DNA from: Tardiphaga sp051811025
Lineage (GTDB): Bacteria > Pseudomonadota > Alphaproteobacteria > Rhizobiales > Xanthobacteraceae
Direction of reading: 5' to 3'
Assembly (NCBI RefSeq): GCF_051811025.1
Contig: NZ_JBPWQE010000001.1
Coordinates: 3,162,001 to 3,226,000 of the forward strand
Length of the DNA: 64,000 bases
Part shown: one piece after another, positions 16,004 to 24,667 of the stretch
Numbering within the stretch: the first letter of the stretch is position 1
Layout: each line of letters begins with the position of its first letter
Notes under the pieces: model-generated
Databases searched by the model: none
What the model was told of the DNA's origin: nothing
What the model saw: the letters and a program-made list of their open reading frames with translations, nothing else
Program-made: the position numbers and the translations under genes

Positions 16004-17764
16004 ATGACCAGTTTAAACGCAGCGGCGTCGTTCGGGCGCATTATCTCAGTTCGCGGCTCGCTGGCCCGGGTCGGCCTGCTCGCCGTGAACCCGATGACGC
16101 CTTCGGAGATGCGCGGCACGGTCGGCCGCTTCGTCAGCATCCGTTGCGCCTCCTCGACCATCATCGCCATGATCACGGAAGTGTCCGCCGAGAACATGCA
16201 TGCATCGGACATGTATATCGCGAGCGCCTCGGTCGATCTGCTCGGCGAGATCATGGGGCATGGAGACAAGGCCAAATTCCAGCGCGGCGTCACCAACTAT
16301 CCCACGATCGACGACATCGTCGATCTGATCAGCAATCACGATCTGCGCACGGTCTATGCGCCGTCCGGCTCCGAGCAGATCAACGTGGGCACGCTGCAGC
16401 AGGACAAGTCGGTCGCCGCTTATGTCGACGTCGAGGAAATGCTGAGCAAGCACTTCGCGGTGCTCGGCTCCACCGGTGTCGGTAAATCCACCGGCGTGTC
16501 GCTGCTGCTCAATGAAATCCTGAAGTCGCGCCCGCATCTGCGCATCTTCCTGCTCGACGTGCATAACGAATATGGCCGCTGCTTCGGCGATAAGTCGCTG
16601 GTGCTGAACCCGCGTAATCTGAAACTGCCGTTCTGGCTGTTCAATTTCGAGGAAATCGTCGACGTTCTGTTCGCCGGCCGCCCCGGCGTGCCCGAAGAGC
16701 TCGAAATCCTCTCGGAAGTCATCCCGATCGCCAAGGGCGTCTACACGCAATACCAGAACGCCGACCGCATTGGCCTCAAGCGCATCGATCCCAAGACCAT
16801 CGGCTACACCGTCGATACGCCGGTGCCTTATCGCCTGGTCGATTTGATCTCGCTGATTGACGAGCGCATGGGCAAGCTCGAGAATCGCTCGTCGCGCATC
16901 CAGTATCACAAGCTGATCTCGCGCATCGAAGCGGTGAAGAACGATCCGCGCTACGCCTTCATGTTCGACAACGCCAATGTCGGCGGCGACACCATGGCGG
17001 AAGTGATCAGCCATCTTTTCCGCCTGCCCGCCAACGGCAAGCCGATGACCATCATGCAGCTCGCCGGCTTCCCCGCGGAAGTCGTCGATAGCGTGGTGTC
17101 GGTGCTCTGTCGTATGGCATTCGATTTCGGCCTGTGGAGCGACGGCGCCTCGCCACTGCTGTTCGTCTGCGAGGAAGCGCATCGCTACGCCTCCGCAGAC
17201 CGCAATATCGGCTTTGGCCCGACCCGCAAGGCAGTGTCGCGCATCGCCAAGGAAGGCCGCAAATACGGCGTCTATCTCGGCCTCGTGACGCAGCGTCCTG
17301 CAGAACTCGACGCCACCATCATTTCCCAGTGCAACACACTGTTCGCCATGCGCCTTGCCAACGAGCGCGACCAGGCGCTGCTGCGCTCCGCGGTGTCGGA
17401 TGCCGCTGCCAACCTGCTATCCTTTGTGCCTTCACTCGGCACGCGCGAAGTGCTCGCCTTCGGTGAAGGCGTCGCATTGCCGACCCGCCTTCGCTTCAAG
17501 GAAGTGCCACCGCATCAGCTGCCGCGCTCCGAAGCCACCATCGCGACAGTGCCCTCGGTCGCCGCCGGTCACGACATGCAGTTCGTCAGCGCGGTGCTGG
17601 AACGCTGGCGCGGCGCCACATCGCATCGCGAGGTGCCGAACGATCCCGGCTTCATCGAGCGGCCGCTGGCGACGCCGAGCCGCAGCGTCGAAGCCCCGAT
17701 GCTGCAACCCTCGCTCGGCCTCGATCCGGATCGCTTCTCGCTGCTCAAGAAACCGCTGCGCTAA
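16004..17764 (+). CDS. HerA-like ATP-binding protein (DUF87)
   Basis: A 586-residue protein of the HerA/FtsK branch of P-loop ATPases. It has an N-terminal HAS-barrel-like region to about residue 140, Walker A GSTGVGKST at 155-163, Walker B in LLFVCEEAHRY, and the later arginine-rich GPTRKAVSRIAKEGRKYGV and LVTQRPAELD blocks. HerA forms hexameric DNA translocases; with the nuclease NurA it processes ends, and with other effectors it forms anti-phage modules. No NurA, SIR2 or DUF4297 partner is next to it; the downstream gene is an AhpD-like protein. Many Rhizobiales carry such orphans as core genes, so a general DNA-processing role is as likely as defence. Confidence 0.82.
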   Translation: MTSLNAAASFGRIISVRGSLARVGLLAVNPMTPSEMRGTVGRFVSIRCASSTIIAMITEVSAENMHASDMYIASASVDLLGEIMGHGDKAKFQRGVTNYPTIDDIVDLISNHDLRTVYAPSGSEQINVGTLQQDKSVAAYVDVEEMLSKHFAVLGSTGVGKSTGVSLLLNEILKSRPHLRIFLLDVHNEYGRCFGDKSLVLNPRNLKLPFWLFNFEEIVDVLFAGRPGVPEELEILSEVIPIAKGVYTQYQNADRIGLKRIDPKTIGYTVDTPVPYRLVDLISLIDERMGKLENRSSRIQYHKLISRIEAVKNDPRYAFMFDNANVGGDTMAEVISHLFRLPANGKPMTIMQLAGFPAEVVDSVVSVLCRMAFDFGLWSDGASPLLFVCEEAHRYASADRNIGFGPTRKAVSRIAKEGRKYGVYLGLVTQRPAELDATIISQCNTLFAMRLANERDQALLRSAVSDAAANLLSFVPSLGTREVLAFGEGVALPTRLRFKEVPPHQLPRSEATIATVPSVAAGHDMQFVSAVLERWRGATSHREVPNDPGFIERPLATPSRSVEAPMLQPSLGLDPDRFSLLKKPLR

Positions 17765-17854
17765 TCGCATCGGCTTGCATTGCCGCAAGCGCTTTGCGGT
17801 GACGGCGTGATCGCCTATGGTCTCGTGAAACAGAAACGTTCACGGGAACGCCAG

Positions 17855-18433
17855 ATGACCCAGCCGATTGCGAAACGCTTTCCGACACCCGCCCTCGACA
17901 AGCTGCCCGAGGACATCCGTACGCGCATTATGGGCGTGCAGGAAAAGTCCGGCTTCGTGCCGAACGTGTTCCTGTCGCTGGCCTATCGCCCCGACGAATT
18001 CCGCGCGTTCTTCGCCTATCACGATGCCTTGATGGAAAAGGACAGCGGGCTGACCAAGGCCGAGCGTGAGATGATCGTGGTCGCGACGTCAGCCGCCAAC
18101 CAGTGCCATTATTGCGTCATCGCGCATGGTGCGATCCTGCGCATTCGCGCCAAGAGCCCGACCATCGCCGACCAGATCGCCGTCAACTACCGCAAGGCCG
18201 ACATCACGCCGAAGCAGCGTGCGATGCTGGATTTCGCCATGAAAGTGAGCCGGTCCGCCGAGACGATCGGCGAGCAGGATTTTGCCGAGGTCTCCGGCCA
18301 CGGCTTCAGCGACGACGATATCTGGGACATCACCGCGATCTCGGCCTTCTTCGCGCTGTCGAACCGGATGGCCAATGTCACCAACATGAAGCCGAATGAC
18401 GAATTCTATATGATGGGCCGGCTGCCGAAATAA
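17855..18433 (+). CDS. AhpD-like / carboxymuconolactone decarboxylase family peroxidase-related protein
   Basis: A 192-residue protein with the AhpD-type redox motif in NQCHYCVIAHG (C-x-x-C then His), in the position used by alkylhydroperoxidase-like proteins to relay electrons to peroxide. The C-terminal part (GFSDDDIWDITAISAFFALSNRMAN) matches the uncharacterised peroxidase-related subfamily. I chose the ATG at 17855, 25 codons inside the longest frame, because the protein similarity starts there and GGGAACG precedes it. It follows the HerA-like gene by 90 bases; a functional link is not evident. Confidence 0.8.
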   Translation: MTQPIAKRFPTPALDKLPEDIRTRIMGVQEKSGFVPNVFLSLAYRPDEFRAFFAYHDALMEKDSGLTKAEREMIVVATSAANQCHYCVIAHGAILRIRAKSPTIADQIAVNYRKADITPKQRAMLDFAMKVSRSAETIGEQDFAEVSGHGFSDDDIWDITAISAFFALSNRMANVTNMKPNDEFYMMGRLPK

Positions 18434-18459
18434 TGGCGCGGGTTTAGAAGGATCTCGTA

Positions 18460-18969
18460 GTGCTCGACTGGTCGGACATCATCTTGCGTCTGGGCGTCGC
18501 CGCCCTGGTTGGCGGCGCCATCGGCCTCAATCGCGATCTGCACGGCAAGCCCGTCGGCGTACGTACGCTGGGGCTCGTCAGCCTGGCCACAGCCATGATC
18601 GTGGTACTGGCAGATCCGCTCGGCAAAGGCGGCTTCACGGATGCCGGGAGCCGGGTCGTCCAGGGCATACTCACAGGCGTCGGCTTTCTCGGTGCCGGCG
18701 TGATCTTCCATGCCGAACGCCATTTCCGAGTCCGCGGCCTGACCAGCGCTGCCTGTGTCTGGCTGACAGCCTGTGTCGGCATCATGTGCGGCGCCGGTCA
18801 CTGGCGCATTGTCACCGTCTCGGTCGTGATCGCCTTCATTGTGCTACTGCTTGGCGGCAAGGTCGAACGCGCGCTGCACCGCGTCTTCGGCGGCAAAGGC
18901 GATCCGGCCTCGATTCCGATGGACGCGCCTCAGTCGTCCGACGCCGGTCCGCACCAGCCGGGCAAATAG
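18460..18969 (+). CDS. MgtC/SapB family membrane protein
   Basis: A 169-residue inner-membrane protein with about four hydrophobic helices and the MgtC signature: GAAIGL-type start (GGAIGLNRDLHGKPVGVRT), then GILTGVGFLGAGVI and RGLTSAACVWL. MgtC proteins modulate the F-ATPase and Mg2+ or intracellular survival physiology. The start is GTG at 18460 with AAGGA upstream. The last 40 bases overlap the convergent ParB-like gene. No Mg2+ leader or mgtB is nearby. Confidence 0.85.
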   Translation: MLDWSDIILRLGVAALVGGAIGLNRDLHGKPVGVRTLGLVSLATAMIVVLADPLGKGGFTDAGSRVVQGILTGVGFLGAGVIFHAERHFRVRGLTSAACVWLTACVGIMCGAGHWRIVTVSVVIAFIVLLLGGKVERALHRVFGGKGDPASIPMDAPQSSDAGPHQPGK

Positions 18970-19556
18970 ATCGCATCCTTGCTTTTGGCGATCGCCAGCG
19001 CCTTCTCCAATGCCTTGGCGAAATCGGCCACGACCTCCTTGGTGGAGAGCCGGCTGCGAAACAGGTCCGCCCACAGGAATTCGCTGAACGGCGTGGTGTC
19101 CTTGGCATAGCCACCGGCGCGGCGAATCTCGCCGGCCAGGCTGCGGAACGGATCGTCCTTCAGGCCCGTCACCGATTTCGGAATATCCTTGAAGTGTCGT
19201 CGCTCGCCCTTGGCGTCATAGGGGTAGGCCCAGCGGCGGTGATCGAGCACACCCCAGAATGCTTTCATATCGACCATCGTGAGATCCGCGATCACGGTGA
19301 CGAGCACATCCTTCACGCCTTCGTCATGCAGCGCACGTGCGAGATGATGGTGATCGACCACGTAGTGGCGCTGATCCGGCCCGAGCACCACGGGGATCAT
19401 GTGCTGGCCGAGCAGCTCGGCCTGTTTGCGCTTGGACTTATGCGCGCGCCAGCGTTTGCGCTTCTCCTTCACCTCGCGCATGCCCACCGTCATCTGCGTT
19501 GGCCGCAGCGACAGGATCGGGACCGGATGCAACAACGGTTCGCGTGTGTTCGGCAT
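18930..19556 (-). CDS. ParB-like nuclease/sulfiredoxin-fold protein
   Basis: A 208-residue protein of the ParB-like family. Its N-terminal part has LLHPVPILSLRPTQMTVG and then HMIPVVLGPDQRHYVVDHHHLARAL, the ParB/Srx-type nucleotide-binding pattern in which the last strand and helix read as H-H-L. The C-terminal half is family-specific (GLKDDPFRSLAGEIRRAGGY). No HTH and no parA are present, so it is not the chromosome-partition protein. A first ATG at 19568 exists, but the second at 19556 is preceded by GGGAGG at five bases and is preferred. It overlaps mgtC tail-to-tail. The biochemical role is unknown. Confidence 0.7.
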   Translation of the reverse strand: MPNTREPLLHPVPILSLRPTQMTVGMREVKEKRKRWRAHKSKRKQAELLGQHMIPVVLGPDQRHYVVDHHHLARALHDEGVKDVLVTVIADLTMVDMKAFWGVLDHRRWAYPYDAKGERRHFKDIPKSVTGLKDDPFRSLAGEIRRAGGYAKDTTPFSEFLWADLFRSRLSTKEVVADFAKALEKALAIAKSKDAIYLPGWCGPASDD

Positions 19557-19732
19557 GTGGCCTCCCATCTATCCGACGTTTCATCAGAGCGAAGTATGGC
19601 ATGGGCGCTGCGCCGAGGCGGATCAGTTCCACGTCATTTCTGACGATTGCCGCATCCGTGCCATGCGGACTTTAGCTGCGCGAAGCAGCCGCATCGTGTT
19701 AGAGTCTGGCATTGGATGCGCAGACCCCGACC

Positions 19733-20080
19733 ATGAAGACCCAACAGCCGATTATCAGAGAGGATGACGAGCACCGCGTGCTTCGTTTTGTGCCGCGCAC
19801 CTCGGCCACGCTGCCACACCATCCCACCGCTCCCGCCGACCAACCCCGCCGCCGCCAGACCACCGGCGCCAGCGACCTGTCCCGTTATGAACAAACGCCG
19901 GACGACCCCGACGACTTCCGTCACCGGATGCTGGCCAATAGCGCAGCCTTTGGCTTCACGGTGATCCTCGTGGGTGTCGGGATCTGGCTCGCGGTCAGCA
20001 TCGCGGATCTCCGCAAAACCCAGGATTGCGTGTTGATGGGCCGCCGCGACTGCGCCCATATTGTTGCGCCGCACGGCTGA
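19733..20080 (+). CDS. Small single-pass membrane protein, uncharacterised
   Basis: A protein of about 115 residues with a charged, Pro-rich N-terminal half, one hydrophobic segment (AAFGFTVILVGVGIWLAVSI) and a short C-terminal tail with two Cys (TQDCVLMGRRDCAH). The ATG at 19733 is preferred; a TTG seven codons upstream is possible. It lies 189 bases upstream of acpXL on the same strand. I do not recognise a domain and assign no function; it resembles conserved hypothetical proteins of this group. Confidence 0.55.
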   Translation: MKTQQPIIREDDEHRVLRFVPRTSATLPHHPTAPADQPRRRQTTGASDLSRYEQTPDDPDDFRHRMLANSAAFGFTVILVGVGIWLAVSIADLRKTQDCVLMGRRDCAHIVAPHG

Positions 20081-20139
20081 GGCGCGCCAAACCCTCTTTC
20101 CACAGCCCACAGGGGCTGGTGAGCGGGCGCTCAACTGCA

Positions 20140-20168
20140 TTGAACTGCCGCCCCCGCTCCGATATACG
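20140..20168 (+). promoter_or_regulatory. Candidate sigma-70 promoter for the acpXL operon
   Basis: TTGAAC at 20140-20145 and TATACG at 20163-20168 are separated by exactly 17 bases, a good housekeeping-type match. The implied leader is about 95 bases long before the acpXL ATG. No downstream hairpin or operator is obvious. Confidence 0.45.
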
Positions 20169-20269
20169 GGCAATCGACTCTATACGGCGGACCGGGACTG
20201 CCCCGGGGCGAAGCCCTGTCTTTGCGCGCGCCGATCGAACATTATCTTCAATATATCAAAGGCTTAGTA

Positions 20270-20551
20270 ATGTCCTCCACATTCGATCAGGTCGCTACAA
20301 TCATCGCCGAGACTTGCGACATTCCCCGCGACACGATCACGCCGGAAAGCCACGCCATCGACGATCTGGGGATCGACAGCCTCGACTTCCTGGATATCGC
20401 TTTCGCGATCGACAAGGCGTTCGGGATCAAGCTGCCGCTCGAAAAATGGACCCAGGAGGTCAATGACGGCAAGGCGACCACTGAGCAGTATTTCGTCCTG
20501 AAGAACCTCAGCGCGCGCATCGACGAATTGGTCGCGGCCAAGGGCGCGTAA
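20270..20551 (+). CDS. acpXL: Acyl carrier protein AcpXL
   Basis: A 93-residue carrier protein specialised for the very-long-chain (omega-1)-hydroxy fatty acid of rhizobial lipid A. The attachment site is Ser37 in GIDSLDF, and the tail SARIDELVAAKGA is typical of AcpXL. The ATG at 20270 is chosen because the carrier domain begins there; the frame is open upstream without similarity. It heads a run of six co-directional genes ending in lpxXL, which matches the known Rhizobium order and confirms the assignment. Confidence 0.92.
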   Translation: MSSTFDQVATIIAETCDIPRDTITPESHAIDDLGIDSLDFLDIAFAIDKAFGIKLPLEKWTQEVNDGKATTEQYFVLKNLSARIDELVAAKGA

Positions 20552-20560
20552 CGCCCCGCC

Positions 20561-21034
20561 ATGAACCTCGAATATTTTCACCTGATCGACCGCATCACCG
20601 ACCTCAATGTCGGCGAACGGACGATCACGGTCGAAGCCAACGTTCCCGAGACCAGCACCATCTTCGAGGGTCACTTCCCGGGCTACCCGCTGATGCCCGG
20701 CGTGCTGCTGATCGAGTCGATGGCGCAGACGTCGGGCTGGCTGCTGATCGCGCTGATGAAGTTCGAGCGCATGCCCTTCCTCGCTGCGGTGAAGGAAGCC
20801 AAGATGCGCACCTTCATCACGCCCGGCACGAAGCTGGACATCACCGCCAGCGTGCTGCACGAAGGCGACGGCTTCTACATGACCACTGTCAAGATCAAGG
20901 TCGACGGCAAGCTGACCTGCAACGCGCAGCTCACTTTCAAGACCGTCCCGTTCCCCCATCCGGATTTGCGCGGGCACATGGACATCGTGGCCGAACGCAT
21001 CGGATTTCCCCTACAGGCGATCACCAATGGCTGA
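20561..21034 (+). CDS. fabZXL: 3-hydroxyacyl-ACP dehydratase FabZXL
   Basis: A 157-residue hot-dog-fold dehydratase. The catalytic pair is visible as His38 in GHFPGYPLMPG and Glu52 in LLIESMAQ. It dehydrates 3-hydroxyacyl-AcpXL during elongation toward C26-C28 chains. It begins nine bases after acpXL and overlaps the next ketosynthase gene by eight bases. Length and motif order are normal for FabZ. Confidence 0.9.
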   Translation: MNLEYFHLIDRITDLNVGERTITVEANVPETSTIFEGHFPGYPLMPGVLLIESMAQTSGWLLIALMKFERMPFLAAVKEAKMRTFITPGTKLDITASVLHEGDGFYMTTVKIKVDGKLTCNAQLTFKTVPFPHPDLRGHMDIVAERIGFPLQAITNG

Positions 21035-22232
21035 AACCCGACCGATGACATCCGAGCCGGTGGAAGCGTGGATCACCGGCATCGGCCTCGCCACGTCATT
21101 GGGCGAAGGCCCTGACGCGCATTGGGATGCGTTGAACAACAAGCGCATCAATATCGATGAGACAGGCTTTGCGCCCTACATCGTACATCCGCTGGCGCCG
21201 GTGTCCTACGACACGCAGATCCCCAAGAAGGGCGATCAGCGGCAGATGGAAGCCTGGCAGCGCATCGGCACATATGCGGCGGGCCTCGCGCTGGAATCTG
21301 CTGGCGTCAAAGGCAACAAGGACATCCTGTCGAAGATGGACATGATCGTAGCTGCCGGTGGCGGTGAACGCGATCTGGCCGTCGATTCCGGCATCCTGAA
21401 TGCGGAAGCCCATGGCGCAGGCGGGGCCGGCCTACTCAACGAGAAACTGCTGAACGATTTGCGGCCGACGCTTTTCCTGGCTCAGCTCTCCAACCTCATG
21501 GCCGGCAATATTGCCATCGTTCACGGTGTCACTGGTTCATCCCGCACCTTTATGGGTGAGGAAGCCGCCGGCGTCGATGCCGCACGTATCGCGCTGGCAC
21601 GCATCGCCTCCGGACAGAGCGACATCGCGCTGATCGGTGCCGCGCACAATGGCGAGCGCAAGGATTTGCTGCTGCTGTACGAATTCGACGACTTCAATCT
21701 GAAGAACAAGTTCGAGACCGTGTGGGCACGCGAGAACAATTCGGGCTTCGCGCTCGGCTCGGCCGGCGCATTCCTCGTGGTCGAGTCGCGGGCACATGCG
21801 GAAGCGCGTGGCGCCAAGCCGCTCGCCCGTCTCAAGAGCGTGGTCGCCGATCACGCCCGCCGCAAGACCCCCGGCGAAGTCACCACGTCGCTGCAGCAAC
21901 TGTGGTCGAAGCTCGGCGCCAGTAAGGATGCCGCGATCATCACCGGCGCGACTGGCGCAGAGCCCGTGACATCCGAAGAGCGGACTTTCCTCAAGCAGCA
22001 TGCCGACGTTGCCATTCGCAGCACCGGCACGTTGTTCGGCCACACACTCGAAACGCAATTCCCGCTCGGCCTTGGCCTCGCTGCGCTGGCGATCTCGCGC
22101 GGCGCGATGTTTCCGCCGAACGATTCAACCGGGCTCGAGATTGAAAAGTCCGGTGCCCCCACCCAGATTGTCGTGATCGGCGCCGGCCATTGGCGCGGCG
22201 AGGGCATGGCGCTGGTTGAAGCCATCAGCTAA
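21027..22232 (+). CDS. fabF2XL: Beta-ketoacyl-ACP synthase homologue FabF2XL lacking the active-site Cys
   Basis: A 401-residue thiolase-fold protein homologous to FabF. The catalytic residues are degenerate: the position of the nucleophile Cys (TACxxG in FabF) reads MGEEAAG, placing Glu179 there. The first catalytic His region (NAHGTGTP in FabF) reads ITGATGAE. Only the last His (GHT, His339) remains. It is therefore unlikely to condense acyl chains alone. It is encoded directly before the intact FabF1XL and may pair with it, as a chain-length factor pairs with a ketosynthase. That pairing is inference; the residue losses are read from manual alignment. Confidence 0.85.
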   Translation: MAETRPMTSEPVEAWITGIGLATSLGEGPDAHWDALNNKRINIDETGFAPYIVHPLAPVSYDTQIPKKGDQRQMEAWQRIGTYAAGLALESAGVKGNKDILSKMDMIVAAGGGERDLAVDSGILNAEAHGAGGAGLLNEKLLNDLRPTLFLAQLSNLMAGNIAIVHGVTGSSRTFMGEEAAGVDAARIALARIASGQSDIALIGAAHNGERKDLLLLYEFDDFNLKNKFETVWARENNSGFALGSAGAFLVVESRAHAEARGAKPLARLKSVVADHARRKTPGEVTTSLQQLWSKLGASKDAAIITGATGAEPVTSEERTFLKQHADVAIRSTGTLFGHTLETQFPLGLGLAALAISRGAMFPPNDSTGLEIEKSGAPTQIVVIGAGHWRGEGMALVEAIS

Positions 22233-22259
22233 GCGGCCCGCACGGGCGACGGAGAGAAC

Positions 22260-23540
22260 ATGACTGCAACGCGCGATAAATTCGGCCGACCGATCGTTGT
22301 CGTGACCGGCATGGGCGTTGTGACGTCGCTCGGCGCCGGCAAGACAGACAACTGGGCCAAGCTCACTGCCGGCGAATCCGGCATCCGCACCATCACGCGC
22401 TTTCCCGTCGATGGCATGAAGACCACCATGGCCGGCACCGTCGATTTCGTCGATGTCGAGCCGTTCTCCTCCACCGACCTGTCCGAGAAGCTCGGTGACC
22501 TCGCCACCGAGGAAGCCATCGCGCAGGCCAATATCGGCAGCAAGGGCGACTTCCCCGGCCCGCTATTCCTCGCGGTTGCTCCTGTCGAAGTCGAGTGGCC
22601 GCAGCGTCAGGCGATCGCGCAGGCCGCGGGCGCCAATGCTGAGATCAATTATGACACGTTGCTGCGCGTCGCCGGTGGCGGCCAGTTCGTGCAGTATCAT
22701 CGCCGCTTCCTGTTCGGCTCGGTCGCCGACTATCTGGTCGAAAAATTCGGCACCAAGGGCTCGCCGATCTCACTGTCGACCGCCTGTGCGTCGGGCGCCA
22801 CCGCGATCCAGCTTGGCGTCGAAGCGATCCGCCGCGGCGAAGCCGATGCGGCGCTCTGCGTCGGCACCGATGGTTCGGTCAATCCGGAAGCGCTCATTCG
22901 TTTCTCGCTGCTGTCGGCGCTGTCGACCAACAACGATGTACCGGCAAAAGCTTCGCGTCCCTTCGCCAAGAACCGTGAAGGATTCGTGATGGCGGAAGGC
23001 GCCGGTGCACTGGTGCTGGAAAGCCTGGAAGCCGCCACCGCGCGCGGCGCCAAGATCCTGGGCGTCGTCGCTGGCTGCGGCGAACTCGCCGACTCGTTCC
23101 ACCGCACCCGCTCCAGCCCAGACGGCAAGCCGATCATCGGCTGCGTCAACAACGCGCTGACCGATGCCGGCCTGGTGTCGGACCAGATCGACTACATCAA
23201 TGCTCATGGCACCGGCACGCCGGAAAACGACAAGATGGAGTATCTCGGCATTTCCAGCGTGTTCGGTGAGCGTGCCAAGGAAATTCCGGTTTCGTCGAAC
23301 AAGTCCATGGTCGGCCACACCCTCTCCGCCGCCGGCGCAGTCGAGGCGGTGTTCTCGCTGCTCACCCTGGAACACCAGCGGATCCCGCCGACGATCAATT
23401 ACGAGGTTCCCGATCCGGCCATTCCGTTCGACGTAGTTCCCAATACCGCCCGCGACGCAAAGGTCACCGCCGTGATGTCGAATTCCTTCGGCTTTGGCGG
23501 CCAGAATGCCTCGCTGATCCTGACCGGCGAGCCCGTTTAA
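22260..23540 (+). CDS. fabF1XL: Beta-ketoacyl-ACP synthase FabF1XL
   Basis: A 426-residue ketosynthase with a complete Cys-His-His triad: Cys176 in STACASG, His316 in NAHGTGTP and His353 in VGHTLSAAG. It extends acyl-AcpXL with malonyl units. Start ATG at 22260 follows the fabF2XL stop by 27 bases with GGAG upstream. Its N-terminal third carries an insertion relative to E. coli FabF, common in the XL clade. It is the only catalytically complete condensing enzyme in the operon. Confidence 0.92.
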   Translation: MTATRDKFGRPIVVVTGMGVVTSLGAGKTDNWAKLTAGESGIRTITRFPVDGMKTTMAGTVDFVDVEPFSSTDLSEKLGDLATEEAIAQANIGSKGDFPGPLFLAVAPVEVEWPQRQAIAQAAGANAEINYDTLLRVAGGGQFVQYHRRFLFGSVADYLVEKFGTKGSPISLSTACASGATAIQLGVEAIRRGEADAALCVGTDGSVNPEALIRFSLLSALSTNNDVPAKASRPFAKNREGFVMAEGAGALVLESLEAATARGAKILGVVAGCGELADSFHRTRSSPDGKPIIGCVNNALTDAGLVSDQIDYINAHGTGTPENDKMEYLGISSVFGERAKEIPVSSNKSMVGHTLSAAGAVEAVFSLLTLEHQRIPPTINYEVPDPAIPFDVVPNTARDAKVTAVMSNSFGFGGQNASLILTGEPV

Positions 23541-23644
23541 GGCTCCCCGGCCCCGTTGGCCGCCCCTCGCCGGTTGACGTCATGACGTGAACCGGCGATA
23601 CGCAGGCCATCCGAAATCAACCTTTCTTGCCGGAGACGCGGTTC

Positions 23645-24667
23645 ATGCGTGCGCTCAATCTTGTTGCCGATCGTGAGCTCGTCGTCGTCGACGTGCCGCC
23701 GCCCCCGCCGCCTGCTGCCGGCGAAGTGCAGATCAGCGTGAAGGCTGTCGGCCTGAACCATATCGACGTCTGGGGCTTCCGCGGCATGGCCTTCGCCAAG
23801 CGCAAGCTGCCGCTGTCGATCGGCGCCGAAGCCTCGGGCGAAGTCGCTGCGGTCGGCGAAGGCGTAACCCATGTGAAGCCCGGCCAGAAGGTCGTGATGT
23901 ATGGCGCGCTGACCTGTGGCCATTGCAAGGCCTGTCAGGAAGGCCGCGACAATTTCTGCGAGAATGTCGGCGGTCTCTATGGCTTCCATATCGATGGCTT
24001 CTCGCGCGAACTGATGAACATGCCGGCACGTCTGGTGATCCCTGTCCCTGACGGCATCAGCTTCCGCGACGCCGCCTGCGCCCCGATCGCTTTCTCGACC
24101 GTGCAGCACATGCTGTTCGACAATGCCAAGCTGCAGCCCGGCGAAACCATTCTCGTCCATGCCGGCGGCTCGGGCATTGGCACCGTGGCCATCATGATGG
24201 CCAAGAAGATCGGTTGCACCGTGATCACCACCGTGGGCGACGATTCCAAGATCGAAGGCGTAAAGGCACTCGGTGCGGATCACGTCATCAACTATCGCAA
24301 GGATCGCTTCGAGGGCGAGACGCGCAAGATCACCAAGAAGAAGGGCGTCGATGTCGTGTTCGAACACGTCGGCGCTGATACCTTCAACGGCTCGCTGCTG
24401 GTGATGAAGCGCGGCGGACGTCTGGTGACTTGCGGCTCGACCTCAGGGCCGACGACGACGATCAACCTGATGCAGTTGTTCCAGCAGCAATACCGCATCT
24501 TCGGATCGTTCGGCGCCACCATGAAGAACATCAGTGAGAGCCTCGACAAGATGGCTGACGGCATGCTGCCGGTGATCGATACCGAAGTGCCTATCAGCGA
24601 TGTCGAGACCGCGCTGAAGCGGATGGAAACCCGCCAGGTGTTCGGCAAGATCATCGTTCACTTCTGA
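23645..24667 (+). CDS. Zinc-binding MDR dehydrogenase of the VLCFA operon
   Basis: A 340-residue medium-chain dehydrogenase/reductase. A structural zinc site is present (Cys91, 94, 97 and 105 in TCGHCKACQEGRDNFC), and the NAD(P) loop is HAGGSGIGTVA. The usual catalytic-zinc Cys near residue 38 is Asn (GLNHIDVWGFRG), as in quinone-oxidoreductase-like members. The probable role is reduction of the enoyl intermediate in chain elongation, which fits the absence of a FabI in the operon; that is inference. The ATG at 23645 is chosen over an in-frame TTG six codons upstream. The stop shares a base with the lpxXL start. Confidence 0.85.
   Translation: MRALNLVADRELVVVDVPPPPPPAAGEVQISVKAVGLNHIDVWGFRGMAFAKRKLPLSIGAEASGEVAAVGEGVTHVKPGQKVVMYGALTCGHCKACQEGRDNFCENVGGLYGFHIDGFSRELMNMPARLVIPVPDGISFRDAACAPIAFSTVQHMLFDNAKLQPGETILVHAGGSGIGTVAIMMAKKIGCTVITTVGDDSKIEGVKALGADHVINYRKDRFEGETRKITKKKGVDVVFEHVGADTFNGSLLVMKRGGRLVTCGSTSGPTTTINLMQLFQQQYRIFGSFGATMKNISESLDKMADGMLPVIDTEVPISDVETALKRMETRQVFGKIIVHF

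Noticed and set aside
16004..18433. HerA-like and AhpD-like genes as an anti-phage module
   Set aside because: The downstream protein is a peroxidase-related family member, not a nuclease or NADase effector, and spacing (90 bases) does not show tight coupling.
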